This document shows, one piece after another, positions 36,816 to 46,526 of a stretch of DNA of 64,000 nt. This stretch comes from Pogostemon cablin (taxonomy: Eukaryota; Streptophyta; Magnoliopsida; Lamiales; Lamiaceae), in the NCBI GenBank assembly GCA_023678885.1, contig CM042997.1, positions 27,658,064 to 27,722,063 of the forward strand, written 5' to 3'. Made by a program: the position numbers and the translations under genes. Position 1 is the first letter of the stretch. Every line of letters starts with the position of its first letter. The notes beneath the pieces are model-generated. The model saw nothing but the letters and a program-made list of their open reading frames with translations. It did not search any database and was not told the DNA's origin.

Positions 36816-37771
36816 TTTCAGTACATGGAGTGTGTTCTGTTCTATGGAACAAGATTTTCAGAAAACCAGTGTTCGATGTTCATGGTGGTAAAATTTGCCT
36901 CCACGAAAGTAATAAATTTAGATATTAATTAAATTACTAAGTATATTCCAAATATATATGATTATTATGGGCTTACAGAAGTGAAGCCCATATTAGCTAT
37001 AGTCTATTGGTCGATTGGAGTGAAGGGTTAAGCCCAAATTTTTTTAGTTGGGCTTCATGTAGGGCAGCTCACGTAACTCAACTATACTAATATTGGGCCA
37101 AATCGTTTGATTTATTTTTTAACTGAACTTTATGAACTGAAGCCCAAATTTAATATTTATGGCATATATCATCTCTAGTCATTGGTTCATAGCAGAAACA
37201 CAATTTCTTTAGTTGGGCTTCGTGAAGCGAAGCCCATGTTCTCACTATCGTTTAATTTACTTTTAAGCCAAAATTTTTAATGGGTTTTATGAAGTGATGT
37301 CCACATTCAAAACTTATCAAATTCTTTTTGAGCCCAATTACTCCTGACGTCTTCCTTGTCTTATATGCTTTTGTACCAAAAACTCAAAATTGTAAGTTGA
37401 GCTTCATGATTCATAAGCCCATGTTAATTGGCTTGCCCTTTTGTTTTTCAATTGAACATTCCTGTTATCAATTTAATACATATTTTTACATTTTAATATG
37501 ATTTTTTTTCAATTAAAGATGAGATTTTATGTTTAACAATTTAATCACAGATTCTTCTATTAATAAAATATGACTTTCTTAAAAATAAAATCAGTACACA
37601 ATAAATATTTTAAATATAATACATAAATTATATATTAAATAAAACAATTCACAACAAAAATATTGGGCAAGTAAGATGTTCATCTGAATAAAGAGGTTTC
37701 TACTTGATGATTGCCATATCATTCATGATCAAAGCTATGCTTCACTCTTGGTAAATCAATTGTATTAACAT
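36816..37771. repeat. spacer with degenerate TTGGGCTTCATGAAG repeats
   Basis: From 36965 to about 37440 the motif GGGCTTC(A/G)TGAAG(T/C)GAAGCCCA, itself a near palindrome, recurs with a spacing near 160 bp (for example about 37050 and 37213), mixed with AAGCCCAAATTT. The copies are diverged. No gene is seen; the first part contains the PPR gene promoter. Confidence 0.55.
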
Positions 37772-38805
37772 TGTAACAACAAATTTTTGTATTTATAATA
37801 AAATAAATACAAGAGAATTACAATAATAATCCAAATTATTAAACTTGAAAATTTAGGAAACAATCTCTATCTATCCTCTAATTCTTCTCTCGAACCAAGT
37901 TGGACTTGGACTTTGACTTGTTGACTTGATCGCGTTGATCGCGTTGACTGTGTGTTGAGTCGGATCTTCAGTTGAAGCTTGTCCGGACTCGAATTTGGGG
38001 CTTTATAACGTTTATCAAGAGGTGTCGAGCCTTTGTTTGGATTAAACGTGCTTTATTTGAAAAAACACTCGATCTGAGGGACTTAGCACTTTAATCCCGG
38101 GTCGTGTGCTGTTCTTGGTGCGAAGAACACCGAAGAACTTAATACATGAAGAACGCTTGATTTGGGGGGCTCCGCACCTTAATCCCGGATCGTTTGTCGT
38201 TCTTGACTTGAAGATGCTTAAAGATCTCAAGGGAGCACTCCTCATATTCTTGATCTCTCTTTTCAGAGCATTTATGTCTTCAAATATTTGAGTATGTATA
38301 ATGAATTGGGGGCCTCCGCACCTTAATCCTGAATCGTTTGTCGTTCTTGACTTGAAGATGCTTAAAGATCTCAAGGGAGCACTCCTCATATTCTTGATCT
38401 CTCTCTTCAGAGCATTTATCTCTTCAAATATTTGAGTGTGTATAATGAATGGAGGAGGACTCCTTATATAGGTGAAGAATGAGTATGCCCCATATATAAC
38501 TCGCAATCTGATTGGTCAATGGCAGATTTGACCCGATTTTGCAGATTTGGGCATTTCCATATATAACACAACTTGATTGGTCATTGCTTAATTTGACCTG
38601 ATTCTGGAACCTTCCAAGCTTTATTTGACTTGGGAGTCAAGCTTTACTTGTTGGGCTTTAAATTAATTATCAATTATTTATTAACCTATTTTAGGAATTA
38701 ATTTATTAAATCCCAAAAATAAAATATAATAAATTAAAATTGATATTTACTCAATAAAATCTACGTGTCGCCATTTGATTGGACCGTGAATTTTAATTGC
38801 TTACA
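37772..38805 (-). mobile_element. solo LTR with 5-bp target duplication
   Basis: The element starts TGTAACAACA and ends TTGCTTACA (TG...CA with TGTAA/TTACA terminal inverted bases) and is flanked on both sides by AACAT (37767-37771 and 38806-38810). At 1,034 bp with no internal domain, it fits a solo LTR left by recombination. The minus orientation is suggested by a TATATAAGG box at about 38464-38472 on the minus strand. It contains a 144-bp tandem repeat. Confidence 0.88.
38170..38457 (-). repeat. 144-bp tandem repeat, open in one frame (48 codons per unit)
   Basis: Two units (about 38170-38313 and 38314-38457) differ at only a few positions. 144 is a multiple of three, so a minus-strand frame stays open through both and gives two near-identical 48-residue blocks, each with NALKREIKNMRSAPLRSLS. 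It lies in the LTR, downstream of its putative TATA box. Whether it is ever translated is unknown. Confidence 0.85.
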
Positions 38806-38916
38806 AACATCATCATACACAGTATAAGGATGAAGGTGTTCTAAAAGACTAAAGAAATTTAGACAAAACAACTAGGTAAAACACAAACAGAAAGTCCAGA
38901 ATCTCTAACTTCTGTA

Positions 38917-39912
38917 TTACTCCACCATGGAATCAGTGGAGGCTTCTCCTACTCGATTAACGGACTGTTTCTTGTTCTTACCTGAAAAAGAAATCGATAA
39001 CCATGTAAATTCAATCATTAGCATCAAGAACACTAACAAAAAATGCAAGTGCAAAAGATGGGCAATCCAAAAACAATAGAAACTCAATCATTAGCATCAA
39101 GAACACAAACAAACACCGAAAGTGCGAAAGATGTGCAATCCAAAAACAATAGAAACGGTGTGGGTAATGAAGTGGAGAAATCATTCACCTTTCTTCTTCG
39201 ATTGCTTAAGTTTTAACTTAGCACTTTTCTTCATTGGGAACTTAACAGAAGATTTATTGGCATCTTGCTCTGTTTCTGTATAACACAGAATAAAGTTCTC
39301 AATCAATGCAGTATCACATTCAATACATACATTTTTTTAGCTTTCTTTAAACATGAAGCCCACTAAACAATGGCCCTCTCAATGTAATTTAGCTTACATC
39401 TATGACCTAACTATCTAAGATTATATGAACCTATGAAGAAAACAGTATACTTAGCACTTTTTGGTCTATATATATGAAAAAGCTGATTGAATCAATACCT
39501 AAATGCCTGAATTATAAGCATAATATTTCAAAGCTTAAAACCAAAAATTTAATCGTCACAAATAAGATAAAAAAGTATACCATCTGCAATAGCCATCTCT
39601 ACATCTTGCATCGTAAGCAATCCCTTTTCTACTGCCTCCTTTTGCTCCTGTGTTCAAAATAACAGGATATGATAGCAAAATCAACATATTCTTCGAACCC
39701 CAGAGCGCTAAAATAAAAAACACGTGCGTACGAATTACAAATTTACAGACCCTGCGCCATTTTTTCAGGAGCTTGCGCTGGCGCTTGCCGGAGATGGATT
39801 TGGGTTGGATTGTCTGGTGGAGCTTCCCCGTGAAGGCCTCGCCATGAACCTGTCTCTTCCGAACGGCAATGGCCGCGCGCCGGCGCTTCTGTGACACGTT
39901 GAATTTCGGCAT
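38917..39912 (-). CDS. small basic protein, C11orf98-like (function unknown)
   Basis: Four exons join in phase on the minus strand: 39912-39751, 39647-39581, 39275-39189, 38981-38917, giving 126 aa. The N-terminus MPKFNVSQKRRRAAIAVRKR is highly basic, followed by SISGKRQRKLLKKWRR, an acidic-tinged block (MQDVEMAIADGETEQD) and a Lys-rich tail (KKSAKLKLKQSKKKGKNKK). The layout 'SGK-x-RRKLL...QK...VEM...KKK' resembles the uncharacterised animal protein C11orf98; the link is from memory and weak. Lys/Arg clusters suggest nucleolar location. An in-frame ATG three codons upstream (39921) is also possible. A CCCTAAA telo-box lies near 39945, typical of translation-related genes. Confidence 0.8.
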
Positions 39913-40693
39913 TACTACCACCGCCGCCCAAATCTCACCCTCTTAAACCCTAAATTGAGCTTTTTATAAACAGAGAAAACAGTGTTCGAGTCGTCCGCCT
40001 TGGTGGTTTTATTCATTAATTTTAGGCTGTAAATTTTTAATTTAAAAATTGAAAACTTTAAAATATGAATAATTTTAATTAGATAAAGACAAAGTATCAT
40101 ATTAGAGTGTGACGATATCATATGCACTAAATTGATCCATTATAAAAACATAATTACTATATGAGATAAATTTTGTTAATTAAAGCATAATTTATAAAAT
40201 AAATATAATGAATTATACACAAAAAATATAATTTTAATTTATTGTAATATACATGTATAACACTTTAAAATTATATTTAAATATATCATTCATCACAGAC
40301 TCCTATAAATCATACTTTAACCACTAATTACATACTTTACCTAAAATCATCCTTTTATAAATCGTACTTTAATCACTAATAACGTACTTTATATCATACT
40401 TTAACCACAAATTATAATTACTTTACCTCTCACTGGAGAATGCAAGAACAATGCATACGAATAAGCAACAACGATGAAAGAAGTTAACAAGAAGAGTTCA
40501 TCAAGACAGTTCCTCGTTCAAGAAAATCCATGTTGTTTGTGTTTTACCACAGTAGCCACATAACTTGTCCGAACAGGCAAAATAGCTCGTTGAATTCAAT
40601 ATAAGAACGATCATTACACAATTTATTAAGGAAAACATGAATGTAACAAGAGTGCAGTTTCAGCTCCATCTGGAGTTGTTTTTAAACGAAGAT
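39913..40693. other. promoter of small basic gene and AT-rich spacer
   Basis: TTAAACCCTAAATTG at 39942-39956 is a telo-box next to the minus-strand gene. 40250-40430 holds repeats of ATCATACTTTAACCACTAAT. The part next to 40694 is the 3' flank of NDUFA12. Confidence 0.5.
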
Positions 40694-43087
40694 TTAGGTG
40701 CTCTTGGGTTGCCACGATTGGTATCTCGTCCAGTCTCTTTGACCGGGGTTAAGGGTATGTCCTTTCGAGTGATAGATGTATTCATCTCCCTCCCCAGAGA
40801 AGTTTTCTTTGTGCTCGACACCATATCTCTTTGGTTTCAACAAGAGCAACTACATGAAATGCTCTCCTGGATCAGCATTGTGGTACACGTATTGATGATA
40901 TAACAACCTTGATAAGGTCATGTACTAACCTCATCTCCAGTATGATCAGTTATGTAGTGAAGCCAGCCATGCCATTCTGGTGGGACTTGAGAAGCATTAT
41001 AGCGATCCTTGGATGCGTACTCCACCCACCTATGCCTCCCTATAATCGAATATATATATATCCTTCAATTGTTACATAAATTTACATTAATTAAAAATTA
41101 AATTTGAGTACAATATGAAAAAGAAATGGTCAGAAAGAAATGGTGCAGAATAGAAGATTGAAACTAAGTTAACTGGAATATGGTCTTGATAGCAAAGCAG
41201 TAGAGAAAATCAACTCAGATTAAGGGAATGTTGGATGTTCCTGATTCATGACATTTTCCAACTCACTATTTTTATGACTCCCAAAACACTCATCCCATCC
41301 AAACACTCCATAAGCTTCTTATAGAAATAGAACCATACATTCAGCTCTATATGTACATATCAATTAAAAAACAGAATCGTGAAGCTATTACAAAAAGTAA
41401 TATAAATGAAAAATTAGCTACCATGCAGAGAAGGAAGTAGCATAGTGAAAACATAGCCGCACCACATTTAACAAGAACTAAAGTTCTAACTCATGAAATG
41501 CAGCACTCACCATATTGAGTGTCTCCAAGTTTTTGATAATACTTATTGCCAAACTTGTCAACACCAACCAATGTTGCACCTATGTTGTGGATCTTAGTTT
41601 GCCTGAAATAATAGAAAGAAAGAAAAACAACTTCAGACAAGAGCAGCCACAGCAACGTATCAAATGTATGTAAGGGTAGCACTTGAAAACAAGTCTAAAA
41701 AAGACAAGCAGGAGTAAATCACAGATCCATTGAGTTATAATAAAGGACAAAAGAAAATGACAAGGAAATGGGACAGTGGTAGAGAATGACAAATACTAGC
41801 ACTAGGCCATAAAATATCATAGGGGTTACAATTATGAACTCAGTTCCAAAATGACGACATCTCACTATGAGTTTCAATGCTGAGCCAGAAAGTTATCGGT
41901 GCAGACAAAATCACAGAATCAGAAATTTTCAGACCACAATGTCATCACAATTACATGATAAGTTAAATGGCAAGAAAGAGCAAATGAATAGTTATAAAAA
42001 AAAAATTACTCCAACACTGAAAAAATAAGGCTAAAGTGCGTGATGACAAGTCAACGACAACGTAGAGAAGAAAGCAAAAATTTAGTAGTATCAGCAGAAG
42101 AAGTCAAACAAAAAAAGTTATCTGGACTTAATTAATCACGAAGCTTAAAATTTGTTTATATGAACAGAATCATTAGTCATTGGGCTCCGCCCAAACAAAC
42201 TCCAGTCCAGCTAAACACAACCATGTTCAAATATCTTTATTTTCGTAAACAAGCTGCATTCTACGCATCACAAATTAAAGTTCAACAAGTTTCAAACAAT
42301 CAGATTGGACTGCACAATTCACTTTGGGCCACCTACTTAGTATAAGTTTCAGTACAATGGCAGCTTGAGTTATCCAATGTAGCAGCTGTATACAATAGAG
42401 CCACCAAGCTAATTTATAATTTCGTCTCCAACAATTACTTCTTGTTAGTTAAACCAAATTTTATTATATCCTAGCAACTAGCATATAGAGTAGTTTATAG
42501 TATAACTCATGGATGCAAAATAGTATAACTTATGGTCCATAGCAATCAGGTGCCATCAAGAGAAAGTTAAAGTTCCAACTTACATAAGATTTCCATCCAG
42601 CAGAGCTGACCTGCATTTAGTAAATGAACCATAAGAAATCAGATTGTAACTTAATAAAAAGAACGTCAATATACAAATTCTAACAAGCACACTGAGAATT
42701 GGATCACACAGGTTTTTTTATTGATAAGATCACATTCAAAAAATTCTAGAGCGTAAGCTAATCTACCAGATAAATTACTATGATATGCAAATCACCCTAA
42801 TACGAAACCTAGCAACTGAAATTGAAAATTGAAACAGAAGGGAAAAAAATCCACTCAAACAAACAAAAAATAATTAAAAAAATTAGATACGTAAAATTTC
42901 ATCTAATTGGAAGCGAATACGCCAATTTCTAGATCTTCATAGAACAAAGCAGAAATGAAAGAAAACAAAGTTTGAATGAAAATCAAAATAGAACTGACAA
43001 GTATCCTTCATCTCGGATCTCTCGGAAGGCACCTCCAATGCCTTTTTCCTTGATCAATTTCAACGCGCCTCTCACCACCGCTGCCAT
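40694..43087 (-). CDS. NDUFA12: NADH dehydrogenase 1 alpha subcomplex subunit 12 (complex I)
   Basis: Five exons join in phase on the minus strand: 43087-42999, 42610-42584, 41602-41511, 41039-40930, 40849-40694, giving 157 aa. The protein reads [19 protein letters not shown], then [20 protein letters not shown], the NDUFA12/B17.2 signature [27 protein letters not shown], and [20 protein letters not shown]. It is an accessory subunit of mitochondrial complex I at the inner membrane, in the peripheral arm. The 27-nt second exon encodes only eight full codons and is easily missed. Length matches the plant family (about 159 aa). Confidence 0.95.
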
Positions 43088-43171
43088 TGCTCGTTGCAAA
43101 TCTCCGTCGCACTTTGTGAAGGAAACTGCGTCAAATTATCTGCTGAACTCGAGAAGAGGAGAGAACAACTT

Positions 43172-43194
43172 ACGGCCCGTGTTGTTATTGGGCC
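43172..43194 (-). promoter_or_regulatory. site II (TGGGCC)-type element upstream of NDUFA12
   Basis: ACGGCCCGT at 43172-43180 and TGGGCC at 43189-43194 lie about 90-105 bp upstream of the start codon. Site II elements bound by TCP factors are typical of plant nuclear genes for mitochondrial respiration. Confidence 0.55.
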
Positions 43195-43574
43195 AGACCA
43201 GTAGAAAATAAGTCCATATGGATTATGGAGTAGTATGTGTTAGTGTTAACAAATACGATATTTTTTTAAGACCATAACTTAAATTCAAAAGTGATTTTGG
43301 AACCGTGCACCCCAATTTTTTAAGTTGAAAAATAAGTTAGTGGGTAGTTTTTATTAAAAGAAAAAAATTAATTAATGATGAAGATTAAATTTAAAATAAT
43401 CTAGCGGTTAAACAGAACAATGTAGTTATTAAGAAATTAAAAAGATAAAAGTTTCTATTTGAAATGTTTTAAAATATAATTATTATATAGATAAAATATA
43501 TTTATGATAGCTAAAGTATATATTTAGGAGGTTATCAAAAAATGCTAACGGCAGTGCAGTTCGGCTAAAGTATA

Positions 43575-43838
43575 CTTCCTCCGTCCCAGGAAAGATGACA
43601 CACTTTCTATTTTGGGTTGTCCCACAAAAGTTTACACATTCCTAAAAAAACAAAAAGTCAAACACAATCACCCTTCTCCATATACTTTATTTACAAAAAA
43701 AACCACCACTACCTAACACACATAACATATTTTATCATTTATTTATTACCAAAAAAATATCATAATACCCCTAAAAATCACCACTTTATTAATCTTCGTA
43801 CCAGGAAAGGGATGCAATCTTTCCTGGGACGGAGGGAG
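43575..43838. mobile_element. Stowaway-like MITE
   Basis: CTTCCTCCGTCCCAGGAAAG at the left mirrors CTTTCCTGGGACGGAGGGAG at the right, with TA on both sides. Same family as the inner element at 19796-20049, sharing TTTGCACA/TTTACACATTCC inner sequence. Confidence 0.9.
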
Positions 43839-44050
43839 TACTATATTTAGGAGGTTATCAAAAAAAATGCTAACAGTAGTGCGGTTCAGTGCAATGCTGG
43901 CGAATTAGAAGGTTATAAAAAAATTTGCTCACTCTTAGATCTAGATCCTTTTAAAATGAAAAATTGATTTCATGTTAGAATCAACTATAAAATTTGTGTG
44001 TTTCTAAGATACCCGTACCTCCAAATCCCATATTTTCTAAAAGTTATATT

Positions 44051-44276
44051 ATCTCCGTCCGCCTGAAAGATGATCTTTTACTTTTGTGCACGTTGATTAA
44101 GGAGTATTATTATTTAATGTATAGTGGGTAGTTGTATTAGTGGGAGTGTGGACCCCATATTTTAGTTGTATTAGTGGATGTGTGTGTGAGCCCCATGTGT
44201 GTAAAAAAAAATGATCCTCTTCGGAGCGGACGACCAAAATAGAAAAATGATCTTCTTTCGAGCGGACGGAGGAAGT
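44051..44276. mobile_element. Stowaway-like MITE
   Basis: Left CTCCGTCCGCCTGAAAGATGAT and right GATCTTCTTTCGAGCGGACG GAGGAAG are complementary with TA flanks. Inner GAGCGGACGACCAAAATAGAAA links it to the outer MITE at 19685. Confidence 0.8.
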
Positions 44277-45391
44277 AAATATTATAGCATTTAGAATAAG
44301 AATATAGTATAACCTTAATTTGTTGAGAATTTTTTTTAACAAACATTTATATTATTAGGTTAATTAAAAAAACCTACTATTGCAAATTAATACTCACCTT
44401 TGAAAAATTGCAAATTAATCCTCATATTTAAACATTGTTGCAAAAGGCACCCAATTTTTCAAAAAAATCCCAACTTTTAATTACAAATTGGGTGTGTTTT
44501 GCAACAATGTTTAAAGGTGGGGAGTAATTTGCAATTTCTCAAAAAATGTGAATTAATTTGCAATATGAGTAAAGTTCGTGATTTTTCTTGCAATTAATCC
44601 TTTTTTTAATAAACATTATATTATTCCTATCACGTTTAAATAAAAGAAATTATACTACTTCATCCGTTCCGGGTATTTTTTTCCATTTGTATGGACACGT
44701 AAATTACGAATTGTTTTTTTAATATAAAATGTAAGAAAAAGTATGGATAAATTAGTAATATTGAGAGAAAAAAAATAAAATTTTTGGGAATGATGAATAA
44801 AGTTATTGAAATTGATGAAAAAAATGTAAATATGCGCAGTGTATTTTTACCATTGGGTCACCCCAAAAAATAGAAAACGAATTACTTAAAATTTTATACT
44901 TTTTGAACAAAATATATACCCTTGTATAAGGATCTTGGATGTCCTATTACATATCTTCTCCTCTAGGGTTGATTGTTAGAGTATAGAATAGTTTATTTTT
45001 ACGTGTCAATCATCCAACGATTTATATCAGGAAATAAAAAACAAAAATGTATTAAACAAGAGACAACTCTAGAATCAATGTGGGAGTAAATGAAGATGGA
45101 GCGGGGAGACAGTCGTACGTTGTACGTTAACTTGCAGAAGGAATAGTATGGGAGTTGTTTCCCGTTGGATGTAAAACACATTTCTGCAGATTTGGGGGAG
45201 AAATAAGGGGCGATGGCATCTTACGCAGCTCTCCTTTCTCTAACGCACACCATCAACAACATTCAGGATCACCCTCAACCTCCAATCTCTATCTCCCAAC
45301 AACAAGTTTCTTCTCTAACCCAAAACATCTCCTTCTTACAAGATTTTCTCGAATGTTATTCCACCGAGGAAGATGGCGACTTGGAGACACG

Positions 45392-45668
45392 TGTTAGAGT
45401 GATTGATTAAGTATTAAACGATTATCCTCTCTAACAGCTTAAGCTTTTAGATGAGGTGGTCGTTTGACATGGTATCAGAGCCCATGGTTAACAGAGGTCC
45501 AGGGTTCGAACCTCACCGCCACCCATTTATGAGAAAAATTGCACATGCAAGGCTTGAGGCAAAAATTCCCCGCCTGCATGTGAGGGGGCGTGTTAGAGTG
45601 ATTGATTAAGTATTAAACGATTATCCTCTCTAACAGCTTAAGCTTTTAGATGAGGTGGTCGTTTGACA
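45392..45668 (+). mobile_element. TRIM retroelement (277 bp) in NLR-1 exon
   Basis: Two identical 78-bp terminal direct repeats (45392-45469 and 45591-45668), each TGTTAGAGTG...TTTGACA, flank an internal part that begins exactly at the first repeat with TGGTATCAGAGCCC, the initiator-Met tRNA primer binding site, and ends with the purine-rich GTGAGGGGGCG. The 5-bp target duplication ACACG is at 45387-45391 and 45669-45673. No coding capacity. It needed reverse transcriptase from another element. Confidence 0.97.
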
Positions 45669-45815
45669 ACACGCATCGCCACTGCGGCTCATGCAGTTGA
45701 AGATGTAAATCGTCGATCAAATAGAACAGTTTAGATCCACAAGTTGTGAACCACACCATCCCCGAAACCTCTTTAATTCCTCTCCTCCAAGATCACGACG
45801 AATTGGGGAAAGTCC

Positions 45816-46526
45816 TGTTAAGTATAGATCATGCATAAGCTTGCATGGTGTTTCTGACAGTGTTCGACCAAGGTTCGACCAAAAGGAAAGGTCGAACATA
45901 AGTGACGGGGTCGAACCAGTGAGAATCCAAAACCATGACAAGGTTCGACCTAGGTTCGACCAGTAGGTTTGGTCGAACCATAAATGCCGTGGTCGAACCA
46001 AATGTTAAACTGAAACAGAATGACAGTTACTACGGTTCGACCAGAGGTTCGACCTGACAATCAAGTCGAACCGATATGATGCATGACAGTTTGGATCAGC
46101 GTGGAGGATTAACCGATATATTGATGACTTGGCAAGATTCTTGGGTTGTTGCTAGGTCAGTTATAACCGCATGCATGTGCATGCATAGTAACTATAAGAG
46201 GGAGCAACAAACTTGCATCGAATAGATCGTCTTAAAACCTATCATCTCCACACATCAGTTTTTCAAGCATTAGGTTTTCTTTAAGTGTGCTTGTAAGTTT
46301 TGTAACCATCATCATCATCATAGTGAATTCTTTCTCCTTTAGAAAGTGGATGTAGATCAACATGATCGAACCATTATAATTCTTGTCTTCCTTCTTTCTT
46401 CCTTTCAATTTTGGTTTGATTCAATATACAATTAGATAATAGGTTAGAGTGTGAGCAATTGAAGTTGATTAACTAAAACCCACCGGTGTGGAATTGAAGT
46501 TGATTAAGCTTGCTACATTCATAAGA
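45816..46526 (+). repeat. Copia 5' LTR
   Basis: 711 bp; begins TGTTAAGTATAG and ends CATTCATAAGA. The next sequence, from 46529, is TGGCGCCGTCTGTGGGA, the likely primer binding site. The end is not the usual CA, but both LTRs agree and the target duplication fixes it. Confidence 0.9.

Larger units (their letters stand above)
43211..45212. other. spacer rich in MITEs, no gene seen
   Basis: Contains a 57-bp tandem duplication split by a MITE (43511-43900), a second MITE (44051-44276), an inverted-repeat stretch around 44370-44600 (GCAAATTAATACTCACC / GGTGGGGAGTAATTTGCAA), and a degenerate CATCCGTTCCGGG element from about 44660. The end is the NLR-1 promoter. Confidence 0.6.

Noticed and set aside
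36249..36928. Several plus-strand frames opposite PPR exon 1
   Set aside because: Shadows of the N-terminal PPR exon in GC-richer DNA.
44660..44900. Possible further MITE starting ACTTCATCCGTTCCGGG
   Set aside because: The right terminal repeat could not be matched convincingly; left as part of the spacer.
46488..46526. Copia ORF start at 46488 and NLR frame start at 51370
   Set aside because: Both begin MELKLIKLATFIR because they start in the LTR end; neither is the true start of gag or of an NLR.
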